NCBI GenBank assembly: GCA_021613535.1
Contig: CP075494.1
Span: 15,624,001-15,688,000 of the forward strand
DNA: 64,000 nucleotides
Origin: Adineta vaga
Lineage: Eukaryota; Rotifera
Direction of reading: 5' to 3'
The translations under genes and the position numbers were made by a program. The notes beneath the pieces are model-generated. The model saw only the letters and a program-made list of their open reading frames with translations. It was not told the DNA's origin and ran no database searches. Position 1 is the stretch's first letter, and each line of letters begins with the position of its first letter. Below, piece after piece: positions 12,380-22,744 of this stretch.

Positions 12380-13537
12380 TAATAGGAATCTTTAAATTCC
12401 TTTCCCTATTAGAATAGAAAAACAAAAAATATATAAAAATTATGAGGAAGAAAAAAAAACCCAAAAACGACAGTTTGATTTCAATACAAGTGATGTTTTA
12501 ATTTCTGTCCATCTTTCATATCGTAGCACATGCATGTCTTCACGCTTCACTAATTAATGCAACGCATATTAAACTGTTTTTCTTACAAATACAGGTGTAT
12601 CTGTCAAGGAGAGTCAAAGTGAACAAATATCCTTTGATTGATAACAATTACTAAAATGTTTGTTTTTTCTACAACTGATCAACTTGTCAGTTTAATAAAT
12701 TAGCTATTATGAATGAAAGGACAAAAAGGGAAAGTTTTCTTTTGTTAATTATCTTCCGAATGTTATTTTTCTTTCGCTCGTAACAATTGTTACGCGAGCA
12801 TTTTTTATTAAACCTCAAGGCTATAATGTTCTCTACCAACGTCATATGTTTTCCTTTGTGATAACATTTCTAAAAAAAAATCGTACTTATTATCGATAAA
12901 AAGCAGGAAATAACAACTTGATATTGTTTGTTCAATTTTCGAGAAAATCGAGCAAAAAAATCAATACCATATCACGTTTAAGACCTAGAACTGAACAGAT
13001 TAAGAATATAGATTTGGATTTTATCGTCAATGTAAACTTTATTATTTAATATCCGGACAAATATCCTGTTGTCCTATGTGAAGTCTTTCGCCACAAACAT
13101 ATGATTGTAAAAATTCTAGATTCTAATTGATTAGTTCTTTAATTCATTTGAAATGATTGTTAAAGAAATCTTCTATTGTCTTTTTCTGAATCAAACAATA
13201 ACACGCGAACTTCGCTATAAAGTAATTGGATTACTAAATCTAACATTAGTCTCTTGTCACGTTTCCGAGAATTTCTTTTAAATTCTCGAAAGAAACAATT
13301 TACATGACCATTTTTTTCTCGTCAATAAACGTTCTCAAATCATCTCTATTAACACTCAAAATATCGTCAATCTAATAGAATTTAATCTTCTAATGAAGAA
13401 AAAAGTCTTCCATGCATTTATTTTTAATTAGACATAGGCTTTACCCAATCTGCTCGAGAGCTTTTTCTTCTCAGTTTACTATGTAAGCGTATATAATTGA
13501 GAGAAAAGTTCATCGATGTGTTTTTTTCATATGGAAA
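12380..13537. other. Non-coding gap with a palindrome
   Basis: No gene is supported. A near-perfect inverted repeat, gctcgtaacaattgttacg continuing to the mirrored cgagc, lies at 12776-12799 and is followed by T-rich sequence. A shorter one around AAATTCTC lies near 13268-13290. Otherwise AT-rich. Confidence 0.4.
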
Positions 13538-14332
13538 ATGAACGCATTCTTGTTTATTGACAGACTGAGGGAGAAGAAAAAGGAAAGAAGAAAGCTCATA
13601 TTTATTCTGACTTCTTATTTTCTTCAGTTATTTTTTGATTATTTTAGAGAAAATCTTCAAGAAGGTCAGATTCCTTTCTTAGGACAAAAAGAAATGACAG
13701 AACATATTGATAACAATCGTTTAAATGAAGATCTTCGTTATCGTTTTGAATATTTATCGAAATTTATTAATTTTACTTCACAGGATATAATATCATTGAA
13801 TACATTAGCAACTATAATTCTTCCTCGTGTTCCTGTTATTGTTGATGCTGTTTATAGGAAATTATTTCAATTCGATGTAACAAAGAATTTCTTTGTTTTA
13901 CGTAACGATGGATTTGATGGAAAATTAAAGACTGAAGAATATTTAACATTAGATTCAGCTCAAATGACTTATCGAAAAGATATGTTAAGTGGTTATTTAA
14001 AACGTTTATTACTTCAACATGAATGGACAGATGATTTTCTTCAATATCTTTCTCGTATTGGTCGAATGCATACGAATAAAACGGGTGCATCATCAATAAA
14101 TGTGGATTATATTCATATCAATGCAACATTAACATATATTGAAACTCTAATGATCGAAGCAATATGGAATGTGGAAAATTTGGATAATAAAACAAAAAAA
14201 GATATGTTATTAGCATTGAATAGAGTCTTTCGACTTCAAAATGATTTCTTTCTTTTACATTATCTTGAACCATCGAAAGAAACAGAAACATCAAAGCATC
14301 ACAAACCGACAGATAAATGTACCTGTAGTTGA
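13538..14332 (+). CDS. Protoglobin-like heme protein
   Basis: Single-domain protein of the protoglobin / globin-coupled-sensor globin family, which binds heme and diatomic gases and is mainly archaeal, bacterial and fungal. The match is by pattern. RFEYLSKFINFTSQDIISLN is the family's early helix; next comes ILPRVPVIVDAVYRKLFQFD, then a G..GKL turn, YRKDMLSGYLKRLL, and YLSRIGRMHTNKTGASSINV, whose histidine is the expected proximal heme ligand. The end ITPxD-type tail is absent; instead it closes with KCTCS. The globin part starts near residue 60. The 5' section (13538-13660) reads like intron (ends TTTTAG), so the real start may be the ATG at 13694 or an upstream exon. The rest is uninterrupted, as expected for an acquired gene; transfer is inference. 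Confidence 0.75.
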   Translation: MNAFLFIDRLREKKKERRKLIFILTSYFLQLFFDYFRENLQEGQIPFLGQKEMTEHIDNNRLNEDLRYRFEYLSKFINFTSQDIISLNTLATIILPRVPVIVDAVYRKLFQFDVTKNFFVLRNDGFDGKLKTEEYLTLDSAQMTYRKDMLSGYLKRLLLQHEWTDDFLQYLSRIGRMHTNKTGASSINVDYIHINATLTYIETLMIEAIWNVENLDNKTKKDMLLALNRVFRLQNDFFLLHYLEPSKETETSKHHKPTDKCTCS

Positions 14333-14830
14333 CAATGAAATATTTAACCTTTTTAATTTCTCATTTTAAGTTAATACATTCTTTCTTTCCTTTTCATTAT
14401 TCAATAAAATATAAATACAAATGTAATCATCATCGAGCACCGGAAAGATGTTTATTACAGGAAATAGATAGAGAAGGAAAATCTTGATGGAAGTTGACGA
14501 ACAGAAAGGAAATAGCAAGACATGCACGCAGATAAAAATCAAGTATGATAGAGCAAAAAAAAAAGAAGAAGAGAATTCGAGATCGATTTCATCAAAAAAT
14601 TAATTGTATTACTTCCTGTCTTTTATGTAAATGTCAAGAATGAAGAGAATTCTTGAGTGTTTTTTTTTCTCGAAAATATGTAAAGAAATCGTCGAACTAT
14701 ATTTTTAAAAACAAACGATTTTCATATGAAAAAAACTGATTGGTTTATCATTATCGATGAATAATATTTCTCGGTCATAGTTGAATGCTTTCTATCTCAA
14801 ATTTTGATTGTTATTCGATAAAATAAATCA

Positions 14831-16132
14831 ATGAATTTATATTTTAATAAATTATCCAAAGATGAATCAAATTTAAAGATACTTCCAAAAGATAATATTC
14901 GTCCTGTTACATTTCATATAATTCAATATGATGAATTACATTACGATGAACATCATTTTAATAGTTTAACTGAATTAAATTCTTATTTAACAACAACATC
15001 TTATTCAAGTGAAGATTATTGTACATGGATTAATATAGAAGGTATTCATGAAACTGCTATTCTTGATGAATTATCCATTCGTTTCAATATTCATACGTTG
15101 ATTAAAGAAGATATTTCAACTGAAAATGAACGAATGAAACTTGATCTACTTGACAATGGTTCATGTATTTATTTATTATTAAAATTAGTTTATATGTCTC
15201 ATGATACCAATCTTGATGATGATTGTATTTCTCATGAACAAATATCCATACTTTTAAAGAAAAATAATTTTCTATTAACATTTCAAAAAGAAAAAAAGCA
15301 ATCGAATTTTAAAGATATTTTTCAAGGTGTTAAACATCGTTTAAAAAATAATCGTGGAAGAGTTCGTACATTAAAAATAGATTATCTATTCTATTGTCTT
15401 CTCGATGTTATTATTGAACATTATATGTCAGTACTTGATCATATCAGTGTAAAAATTGATTCACTTGAAAAATTATTAATGAAAAAATTAAAACAAAATA
15501 CAATTATTAATTATTATTCAAATGGAAAGAATTTTGAACAATTAAAATTATTATTTAGTCTTAAACATCAAATGTTAAAAATGAGAATTTTATGTCAACC
15601 ATTACGAGAAATTATAATTAAATTACAAAAAGCACAAGATCGAATATCTGTTGCAAATCGAAGTGTTCATTCTCGTCGACAATATCGAAGAAAAAAACGA
15701 CCAAAACATATAGCATTATCGGGAAATTATTTTATTAATCCAAATTCGGATGCTCTCACTCGACGTTGGTCATTGGGAAGAGTTGAAGATAAAGCACCGT
15801 TATTTAATGAATATATTTTTCTCTATTTCAAAGATCTTAATGATCATATTATTCAATTACAAGATCGAATTGATACATATTGTGATTTATTATCAAGTTT
15901 AATATTATTAAATGTCTTATTAAACGATGCAGAAATGAATAAAACTATGAAAACTTTGACATTTGTTTCATCAATTTTCATTCCATTAACATTTATTCTT
16001 GGATTATTTTCAACAAATTTTCAAAATTGTCCACCATTAGTTTGGATTAATGGATATTATTGTATTCTTGCTGTTTTAGGAATATGTATTATATTTATGA
16101 TTGGCTTTTTCAAATGGAAAAAATGGTTTTAA
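14831..16132 (+). CDS. CorA-type metal ion channel with altered GMN motif
   Basis: Membrane channel of the CorA Mg2+/Co2+ family: a long soluble N-terminal domain, a stalk helix and two C-terminal helices forming a pentameric pore. The single uninterrupted frame gives 433 residues. The soluble domain shows CTWINIEGIHETAILDEL and LLKKNNFLLTFQKE, typical of bacterial CorA. The pore-helix end and TM1 read SIFIPLTFILGLFSTNF, then PPLVWINGYY and TM2, ending KWKKWF, closely matching the bacterial C-terminal pattern. The nearly invariant G-M-N selectivity motif before F is S-T-N here. An insertion rich in arginine (SRRQYRRKKRPK) lies before the stalk end. The intronless state and bacterial-type sequence suggest horizontal acquisition, as inference. 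The start ATG follows an A-rich leader. Confidence 0.85.
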   Translation: MNLYFNKLSKDESNLKILPKDNIRPVTFHIIQYDELHYDEHHFNSLTELNSYLTTTSYSSEDYCTWINIEGIHETAILDELSIRFNIHTLIKEDISTENERMKLDLLDNGSCIYLLLKLVYMSHDTNLDDDCISHEQISILLKKNNFLLTFQKEKKQSNFKDIFQGVKHRLKNNRGRVRTLKIDYLFYCLLDVIIEHYMSVLDHISVKIDSLEKLLMKKLKQNTIINYYSNGKNFEQLKLLFSLKHQMLKMRILCQPLREIIIKLQKAQDRISVANRSVHSRRQYRRKKRPKHIALSGNYFINPNSDALTRRWSLGRVEDKAPLFNEYIFLYFKDLNDHIIQLQDRIDTYCDLLSSLILLNVLLNDAEMNKTMKTLTFVSSIFIPLTFILGLFSTNFQNCPPLVWINGYYCILAVLGICIIFMIGFFKWKKWF

Positions 16133-16433
16133 ATCAATGATTTTCTTCTAATAGACAGAATATTACTTTTGTTTATATATATATATATTTCTTATTTTAA
16201 TAATCGTTTAAAACAATAATAAAAAAAAACGTTATTTATACATATAAAGAATGATGAATATCACTAATCCATATCGAAAAGAAAGAAAGAAAACCTCTAT
16301 ATATGTTTAAATAACTTTCATTATTGGTTAGATAATTTCGTGCAATGATTTCGAGAGAAACAGCTGTTTCAAATCGTGACATATTTCTTTCAGATATCTC
16401 TTGAATAGAATATCCAATATCCAAAGATCGACG

Positions 16434-17402
16434 ATGTCGATAACATCAGGTCATGAAAATGTTGGTATTAAGTTATTAGCCGGCGGAATCTCATGTATGT
16501 TTATATCAGCTGTTTTAAATCCCATGGATGTTATTAAAGTTGTTTTACAAACTCAATCACAATTAAAAGCTATCGAACATCATGCACATCCAGTCAGTGA
16601 TTTTCTTCTTCATCCATCTCGTTCATTATATGCAAATGCACGATATCATGGTACATGGCATGCATTGAAATCAATTTATTTAGAACAAGGTTATGGTCGT
16701 GGTTTAATGAAAGGTATAACACCATCGATGTTACGTGAAGCAAGTTATAGTAGTATTCGTATGGGTCTTTATGATTCAATTAAAGTTCTTCTTGCACCAC
16801 ATGGAACAAGTAAAGATGAATTTAGTTTTTGGCAAAAATTAATTGCTGGTGCAGGATCTGGTGCAATGGGAAGTTTTATTGCTACACCAACTGATCTTAT
16901 TAAAATACGTTTTCAATCTTATTCACCTCGTCATCCTAATCCATATAAAAATACATTTGATGCTTTTTATCAAATCATTCGATATGAAAATGGAATTATG
17001 GGATTATATAAAGGTGCATCACCAACTGTTGCACGTGCAACTATATTAACAGGTATGCAATTAAGTACATATGATCATAGTAAAAGATTTCTTCTTCGTT
17101 CAAATTATTTTCATGATAATTTATTAACACATGTTATTGCAAGTATTATTAGTGGTTTATTAACAACAACAATTGTTAGTCCTGTTGATATAATTAAAAC
17201 ACGAATTATGACGGATAATACATCAACAAATCGTCTTTATAAAAATTCATTGGATTGTGCTTATAAATTATTAATGAAAGAAGGTCCAGAAGCATTTCTT
17301 AAAGGTTGGCTACCAAATTATCTTCGTCTTGGACCACATTTTCTTGTTTCATTATCATTAGCCGAATTTGTACGAAAATCACTCGGTGCTGACTCATTTT
17401 GA
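16434..17402 (+). CDS. Mitochondrial carrier family (SLC25) protein
   Basis: Inner mitochondrial membrane solute carrier, 322 residues, intronless. All three tandem repeats carry the signature P-x-D-x-x-K: PMDVIK at the end of helix 1, PTDLIK in the second repeat and PVDIIK in the third. Each is followed by the G-rich half (GLMKGITPSMLREA; GLYKGASPTVARA; FLKGWLPNYLRLGP). The sequence resembles the uncoupling-protein/oxoglutarate/dicarboxylate branch (YDSIKVLL, YDHSKRFLL), but substrate cannot be assigned. The start is the ATG at 16434; the frame is open further 5' without an ATG. It lies in the same direction as the CorA-like gene 300 bp upstream; no functional link is evident. Confidence 0.9.
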   Translation: MSITSGHENVGIKLLAGGISCMFISAVLNPMDVIKVVLQTQSQLKAIEHHAHPVSDFLLHPSRSLYANARYHGTWHALKSIYLEQGYGRGLMKGITPSMLREASYSSIRMGLYDSIKVLLAPHGTSKDEFSFWQKLIAGAGSGAMGSFIATPTDLIKIRFQSYSPRHPNPYKNTFDAFYQIIRYENGIMGLYKGASPTVARATILTGMQLSTYDHSKRFLLRSNYFHDNLLTHVIASIISGLLTTTIVSPVDIIKTRIMTDNTSTNRLYKNSLDCAYKLLMKEGPEAFLKGWLPNYLRLGPHFLVSLSLAEFVRKSLGADSF

Positions 17403-18050
17403 TTCATCTTGTTGTGTTTTTCTTTTATACTTGAACTATTTTCATTCATAAAAGTATTTACTTTTTCTATATATATATATATATCAAGACCAGTCTTCTT
17501 GATACACGATTTCGTTCAACTTACGAAAACTTTTTGCATAAGATAACTCTATAGTTATAATGAAAAATAGTTTGTTTGAAGTATTTATTCATCTACATAT
17601 CTTCAATAGAAGGGTGTGGGTGTGAGGGAGTGGTTGTGGATACGGACGTATTGATAAAAGATAAAGAACCCACATCCACACCCTTCTTTTATTATCTAAA
17701 CGAATTAATTCATGTGATCATGAGAAGAGTAAATAAAACTATTTTTCTGTCAGAAATTCGATATTTATATACTTTTCAATGAATGATTTCTTCGAATAAT
17801 CAATTATGACCATTGGAATCAACATGTTGGTATAGCAATTCGTCTCAATGAAGAAATAGAACGATCACCACCATCCTACGAAGAAATACTAAAAAATCTT
17901 TGTCTCTTCTCGTATTGAACACTGATTGATTTGAAATCCAAGATGAAATTTATTTTTAAAAGAAGAAAAAACGAGGACAGTTTGAATTCTTGTTGAATCA
18001 TGTTTAAACAGAAACAACGAGCTTTAAAAGTTCTATTCTTTGAATAATTC
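17403..18050. other. Gap with telomere-like inverted repeat and a short coding-like scrap
   Basis: A (TA)n run lies near 17470 and an inverted repeat at 17609-17686 (see that entry). The plus strand near 17808-17918 is open and reads like protein (SPPSYEEILKNL), but it has no start or neighbour exon that I can join; I do not call it a gene. Confidence 0.35.
17609..17686. repeat. Short inverted-repeat element with telomere-like ends
   Basis: Starts GAAGGGTGTGGGTGTG and ends CCACATCCACACCCTTC. The outer 11 bp are perfect inverted repeats and similarity extends about 20 bp. The termini contain the GGGTGTGG word that resembles the bdelloid telomere unit TGTGGG. Similar ends occur near 19766, 37496 and 55286. 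Confidence 0.6.
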
Positions 18051-18337
18051 TTAAGCTGATTTCATCGCTTGTTGTGTTCCTGTTATTGTCTTGACTTTTC
18101 TAATAACAATATCGAATTCAATATTTTCCACATTTGTTAATAAAACTTCAGTTGTTTCTTTAACTATTATATATAATTATTTTGGCTGTCTGATCATAAA
18201 CCAACAAATTCATATGATAAAGATTTATCCAATTTTTCTTTTTTTAGAACATACATATTGATTTTACTGCCCGAATATAAATCAGTTGTTGTTGATGCAT
18301 GTAAAGCATTTCGTGCTAATTGTTTTGCTTTATCTTC
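18051..18337 (-). pseudogene. Fragment of proteasome beta-2 subunit (PSMB7-like), C-terminal end only
   Basis: Two exons (18202-18337 and 18051-18163) join across a 38-nt intron in frame. The reading DLYSGSKINMYVLKKEKLDK continues to VVKETTEVLLTNVENIEFDI. This matches the C-terminal part of the beta-2 proteasome subunit (D-x-GSGSxID-x-CVI-x-KxKLD.., then KGTTAVLxE..). The catalytic N-terminal threonine half is missing. The frame ends at an acceptor (TAG at 18338-18340) and a complete GPCR gene begins its 3' end 40 bp away, so no room remains for the other exons. I call it a truncated relic. Confidence 0.6.
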
Positions 18338-18377
18338 CTACAAAAACAAAGCTCATCCTCGAGATTACACTTGTATT

Positions 18378-19328
18378 TCAAATATGTATTTGATTAATGG
18401 TTGGTAAAATCTTACGATGAAACAGATTTTGAACATTTTGATAAAAACTCGGTGAAGCAAACAAATATACATAAAACATAATTGCATGTGTCAGAAATCC
18501 AATCAAAACACATACAGTATTGACTAATCCTTCGACTGCTGAACGCCAAGGATTTTTGTTAACTGTTCGTGTTGAAATCGTATAAATCGAATAAACAGCA
18601 CTTGGAAAACTAGTTACAATTACAACAATAATTTGTGCCATGATCATTCGTGTGACTTGATCATGTAAACGATTTCCACCTTGTAAATATGTTCCAGGTA
18701 GTTGACCAAGAGCATGCCAAATTAAATAACAAAGAATCGAAAGAACTGTAATTGGTATAACACTATAGACAAAGAAACTAACAAAAGGCATCAACTGAAT
18801 CATGATGGAATCGACCAGTCGACATGAACCAGATGTTGGTGCAACAAAGTAAACAGCATACATCGAGAAAAATCCTAACCAAAAAATAGCAGCGAGAATA
18901 ATACTTAAACGAGCTTGATTTAATGTAATTTTTGTACGATATTGACTGCGTGCTAAAATATATCGATCAACAGCAGCTAAACAAACACATGTTAATGAAA
19001 AAGCACCACTTGCTGGACCAATCATCCAACGCAATTTACAAAGAAATAATGAAGAAAATAATGGATCATATCCTGTCAAACCAAATATAATTCTTAATAA
19101 CGTTGCTGTTAACATAACACATTGACTTCCAATAAATGAAGCCAAGAGAAATAAAGAACTAGCTAATGTATTAAGACTTTCAAGATGGATGAATAGAATA
19201 ATATCTAAGACATTTCCAAAAGTACCAATGATAAATATGATTAAACTACCCCATCCGTATAAATTTTGAGAGAGGTTTAATAATACTGTTGTAAGATGTA
19301 TATCTTCAGATACTTCTGTTACATTCAT
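18378..19328 (-). CDS. Rhodopsin-like G protein-coupled receptor (1)
   Basis: Seven-helix receptor of 316 residues, single exon. Helix 1 carries the GN pair (IIGTFGNVLDIILF). Helix 3 follows a conserved cysteine (LCKLRWMIG) and ends AAVDRYILAR, the DRY box. Helix 5 contains the expected proline (VIPITVLS) and helix 6 lies after HDQVTRMIMAQ. Helix 7 lacks a clear NPxxY (HAIMFYVYLFASPSFY). An N-glycosylation site (NVT) is at the start. Divergent receptors of this kind, akin to neuropeptide receptors, are numerous in bdelloids; the ligand is unknown. The start is the only upstream in-frame ATG before helix 1. Confidence 0.85.
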   Translation of the reverse strand: MNVTEVSEDIHLTTVLLNLSQNLYGWGSLIIFIIGTFGNVLDIILFIHLESLNTLASSLFLLASFIGSQCVMLTATLLRIIFGLTGYDPLFSSLFLCKLRWMIGPASGAFSLTCVCLAAVDRYILARSQYRTKITLNQARLSIILAAIFWLGFFSMYAVYFVAPTSGSCRLVDSIMIQLMPFVSFFVYSVIPITVLSILCYLIWHALGQLPGTYLQGGNRLHDQVTRMIMAQIIVVIVTSFPSAVYSIYTISTRTVNKNPWRSAVEGLVNTVCVLIGFLTHAIMFYVYLFASPSFYQNVQNLFHRKILPTINQIHI

Positions 19329-20108
19329 TTCTTTTACTTTGATCTATAATAATTAATTCTTGCAAGACATAGAGAATAACAATATTTTAGAATAAATACT
19401 TCATTAAACCAATTAGAATTCAACATTTATTTTAATGATGTTCATATGCGCAAAAGATAAAGAAAAATAGCGGAAACGACGTCAATGTAAATTAAAATCA
19501 TCATTTCCAAAGTGGACATCGTCAATGAGAGGAAGTCAGATTATATTTATCATAAAGAATGACAACTATTGTTTTTCTGAATATTAATCATATTTTATTT
19601 AATTATGAGTCTTACAGTTTGTGATGAAAGACACTTTAATGAACTAATCGAATAAGCTCTCGACGTGTGAGTTCATTATTATAATTCGGGTCGCGATATA
19701 CGTCATTTCTTATCTCCGCGCTGTATGTTCTTTCTCCTGTGTCAATCAAATGTGTGATCCTCATCTTGAGGGTGTGGGTGCGAATGGTTCTCTCATTCCC
19801 ACACCGCCACGCACACCCACCTAAACCCTCATCCACCCTTCGTGAAAGTAAATATTTTGAGGAAACATCAGATGGACAGCGATTGTCATTTATATATTTG
19901 TGATATCTTCGCAGATATGAAAGTTCGTTTAATTAATACACTCTAACAAGCAAAATTATCTCTCAAATTTCGATATCAAGAAGTTTTCGTCTCAACTATT
20001 TTTGTAACGGCTGCGTTATTTTTCAAAAGAGTATAATAATTTCCCAAAATTAAGTGAAGAAAAACAAATCATACATAAGTATACGATCAATTCGAATAGA
20101 CTCATCGT
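19329..20108. other. Gap with dispersed repeat and telomere-like sequence
   Basis: Region 19680-19765 matches dispersed repeat copies near 29655-29755 and, inverted, 5754-5850. It is followed by an imperfect inverted repeat at 19766-19840 that begins gagggtgtgggtg and ends cacacccacctaaaccctc. No gene supported. Confidence 0.45.
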
Positions 20109-21357
20109 TCAAGAAACAAAGGATAAAATAAAAGTAAGTGTTCTATTCCAAGATTTTGAAGAAACATTGAGATGAACAAAATGATCTTCACCATCAACAA
20201 TGACTTGAGTACAATTATCACCAGCAATCTTTGCTTGTTCAGCAAAAGTTATTGTTTGACGAACAGGTACTGTGATATCTGCTGATCCAGTAATTGCTTG
20301 TATCGGTACTCCTAATGGTAAAAATTGACTTGGATACTGCATTCTTAACAAAACGAAAATATTTTCCATCATAAAAACAATGAAGTTTTAAACATACTTA
20401 ACAGTTACATTACTCGAAGCTGCTAGTGATGATAGTATATATCTTTCTGGAAATATTGTATAATTTTCACCGAGAAATGAAATCACCGCTCCAGATCCTG
20501 TCTCATCAGCTTGATCACATCCATCCCACATATTATTCACACCTGCTTGAGTAACAAGAGCTATTGGACGAAGTGGATTGATACTATATCCAGGTTGATT
20601 TGGTGTTAATCGAAAACGTCCAGTAACATAACCACCCAATTGTCCACCAGCTGAATGACCAACAACGATAACTCGATCACTTTGAAAACCTTGTTCTCGA
20701 GCAATACTTCGAAGAAGATCTGTTCCATTGGATACATCGTAAAATGTATTCGGATAACCACCTTGATTTCCGAACGAACGATAATCTAAATTACAAACAA
20801 CAATATTAAAACGAAGAAGATCATTGGCGACAGCATCTTCTATTGAACGATTAATTATTGATCTCCAAAATCCACCATGAATGAGAAGAACTACTAGATG
20901 AACATAAGGACCTTTCGGTAAATGACAATCAATCACTTGGATAGGATCAGGACCATATTTATAAGCAACACATTTATCATCATTCGGATACAATCCACCT
21001 ATCCATAAAGGAAAAAAAAACATTTCTCTCAATCACATGTGCTTCAGTTCGTACCTTCACATGGACCAAAATCAGTCTTATTCGTATGTTGTTTTTGAAT
21101 ACGAGTTGTTGAAGCTAAGAGAAGTAAGATTATCTTACGCGATACTTTAGAATTATATTATGTACCTGAAGAATGAGTATCATTTGTATTGCTTTGATAG
21201 ATCATCGTAATTGATTTGGGATCTAATGAGTTCGGATATTATAAGCAGAGTTCTATACACAAATACCTTGATTAAGTCTATTTGTTTTCCTTGCTGATAC
21301 ATATGAAACGATCGATACAATTATAACCATACTGATCAAAGTATAACTCATGTTCAT
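20109..21357 (-). CDS. Secreted alpha/beta-hydrolase (esterase/lipase-like)
   Basis: Five exons (21267-21357, 21166-21222, 21055-21114, 20398-20998, 20109-20343) join in frame to 347 residues. Exon 1 encodes a signal peptide (MNMSYTLISMVIIVSIVSYV) followed by SA, so the product is probably secreted. Alpha/beta-hydrolase features follow in order: HGGFW (oxyanion hole), GHSAGG (nucleophile serine in GxSxG), GSADITVP (likely acid) and GEDHFVHLN (likely catalytic histidine). The family contains carboxylesterases and kynurenine-formamidase-like enzymes; substrate is unknown. Several NxS/T sites fit secretion. A near copy lies at 43873-45470 on the same strand, but its splice acceptor before the catalytic exon is lost, so this is the intact one. 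Confidence 0.85.
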
Positions 21358-21697
21358 CTAAATTTTTCAAACATAACAATACAAATGTAATTTTAACTTC
21401 ATTTAGAACAGAAATATACTTACTTTATTAATAAACTATGTATTTTGTTGACAAATAATTCTTTAATTTCTGTTGTTATTAATCGAAATGAAAAAAGAAG
21501 AATGTAATTCAATGATAGTAACGACCTTTCTAATATGAGTAACAAAAATAGGGTTAGTATGATATTACTTTTTAAAAAATCCTTTGAAATATGAGAAGGG
21601 AATCAATCCAGATGTGAGTTTTTTTAAGACTACACTAAAACGAGATAGTCCTTTTATTCTTTGATAGACAGAGTGAAAAGTTTGAAGATATATAGAA

Positions 21698-22744
21698 TCA
21701 ATTATTTTGCTCTATTGATCGATTGAATGTTTGTTGACCATGTTGTAAAACTGATAACGGATGCGCGTGATTTTGAATTGGTTTTATTCGACGATAACAT
21801 TGTTGAAAAATTTTGAGAAATTCTTTACGAAAAACTGTTCCAGTCAATGTATATAAATAGAAGGTTGATGAATGAGCAAAATAAGGTATAATACCAAAAA
21901 ATCGACTGGCTACATTTTCTTGTGCAATTCGAAGTGTATCTTTAACAATATAACTTGTAAATGATAGATAAAGTTGACTAATTGAGACTGGCAATGTAAA
22001 GAAAATAATCACAAATACTTGAGCTGTTAACATACGTAGAAGTTGTGTATCTGTTCGTCGAACAATATGATTTGTTTCATGATTTATTGTTAAAACAAGA
22101 CGACGTTGTCTTAGATGTCTCAGTGTTAATAAACCAAAGCAAAGCATGAATGATGATGGTGCAAGTGAATACAAAACTATATTCCAAAATGGTAAAAATG
22201 TTGCATAAACACCTTTTTGTGGATTACACAATGGTGTTATTTTACCAAATCGATCACGACCAAGATTGATTTCATGATAGATAATCATATGAATATGTGC
22301 AGTGAAGATAATAAGACTCGTTATTAAAACAGTTAGATGTGCAATTTTCAATGAACTTAAACGACGAATACGTACATTTGATGAACTATGAAAAAATCGA
22401 TCAATACAAGCCATTACAATTAACCAAGTTGATATCGAACGTGTTACATATAAAGTAAATAATTGTGTTCGACAAATTCCACTATTATAATTTGCAACAT
22501 CAAGATTAAAACTAACTGCAATAACACGCATCGGTTGAATAATCCATACAGTAATTAAACTAGCACATGATGACCAAAAGAAATAAACAGCACATGGTTC
22601 ACGACATAAAGATGGTCGAGTAAATACATAAATATTGAATAATAAACCGATTCCACCTGGTATAACACTAATACTTGAAAGAACTAAAACAATCATTGCT
22701 GTTGCTTGATTTAATTCATTGATTGTTGCATTAATAGACGACAT
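21698..22744 (-). CDS. Rhodopsin-like G protein-coupled receptor (2)
   Basis: Seven-helix receptor of 348 residues, single exon. Helix 1 has GLLFNIYVF with N at the usual position. Helix 3 ends IVMACIDRFFHS, a DRY variant with F. Helix 5 has LYSLAPSSFMLCFG, helix 6 VFVIIFFTLPVSIS and helix 7 FAHSSTFYLYTLTGTVFRKEF, again without NPxxY. The N-terminus carries an N-glycosylation site (SINATI). It is only distantly like the receptor at 18378-19328. The ligand is unknown. Confidence 0.85.
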   Translation of the reverse strand: MSSINATINELNQATAMIVLVLSSISVIPGGIGLLFNIYVFTRPSLCREPCAVYFFWSSCASLITVWIIQPMRVIAVSFNLDVANYNSGICRTQLFTLYVTRSISTWLIVMACIDRFFHSSSNVRIRRLSSLKIAHLTVLITSLIIFTAHIHMIIYHEINLGRDRFGKITPLCNPQKGVYATFLPFWNIVLYSLAPSSFMLCFGLLTLRHLRQRRLVLTINHETNHIVRRTDTQLLRMLTAQVFVIIFFTLPVSISQLYLSFTSYIVKDTLRIAQENVASRFFGIIPYFAHSSTFYLYTLTGTVFRKEFLKIFQQCYRRIKPIQNHAHPLSVLQHGQQTFNRSIEQNN

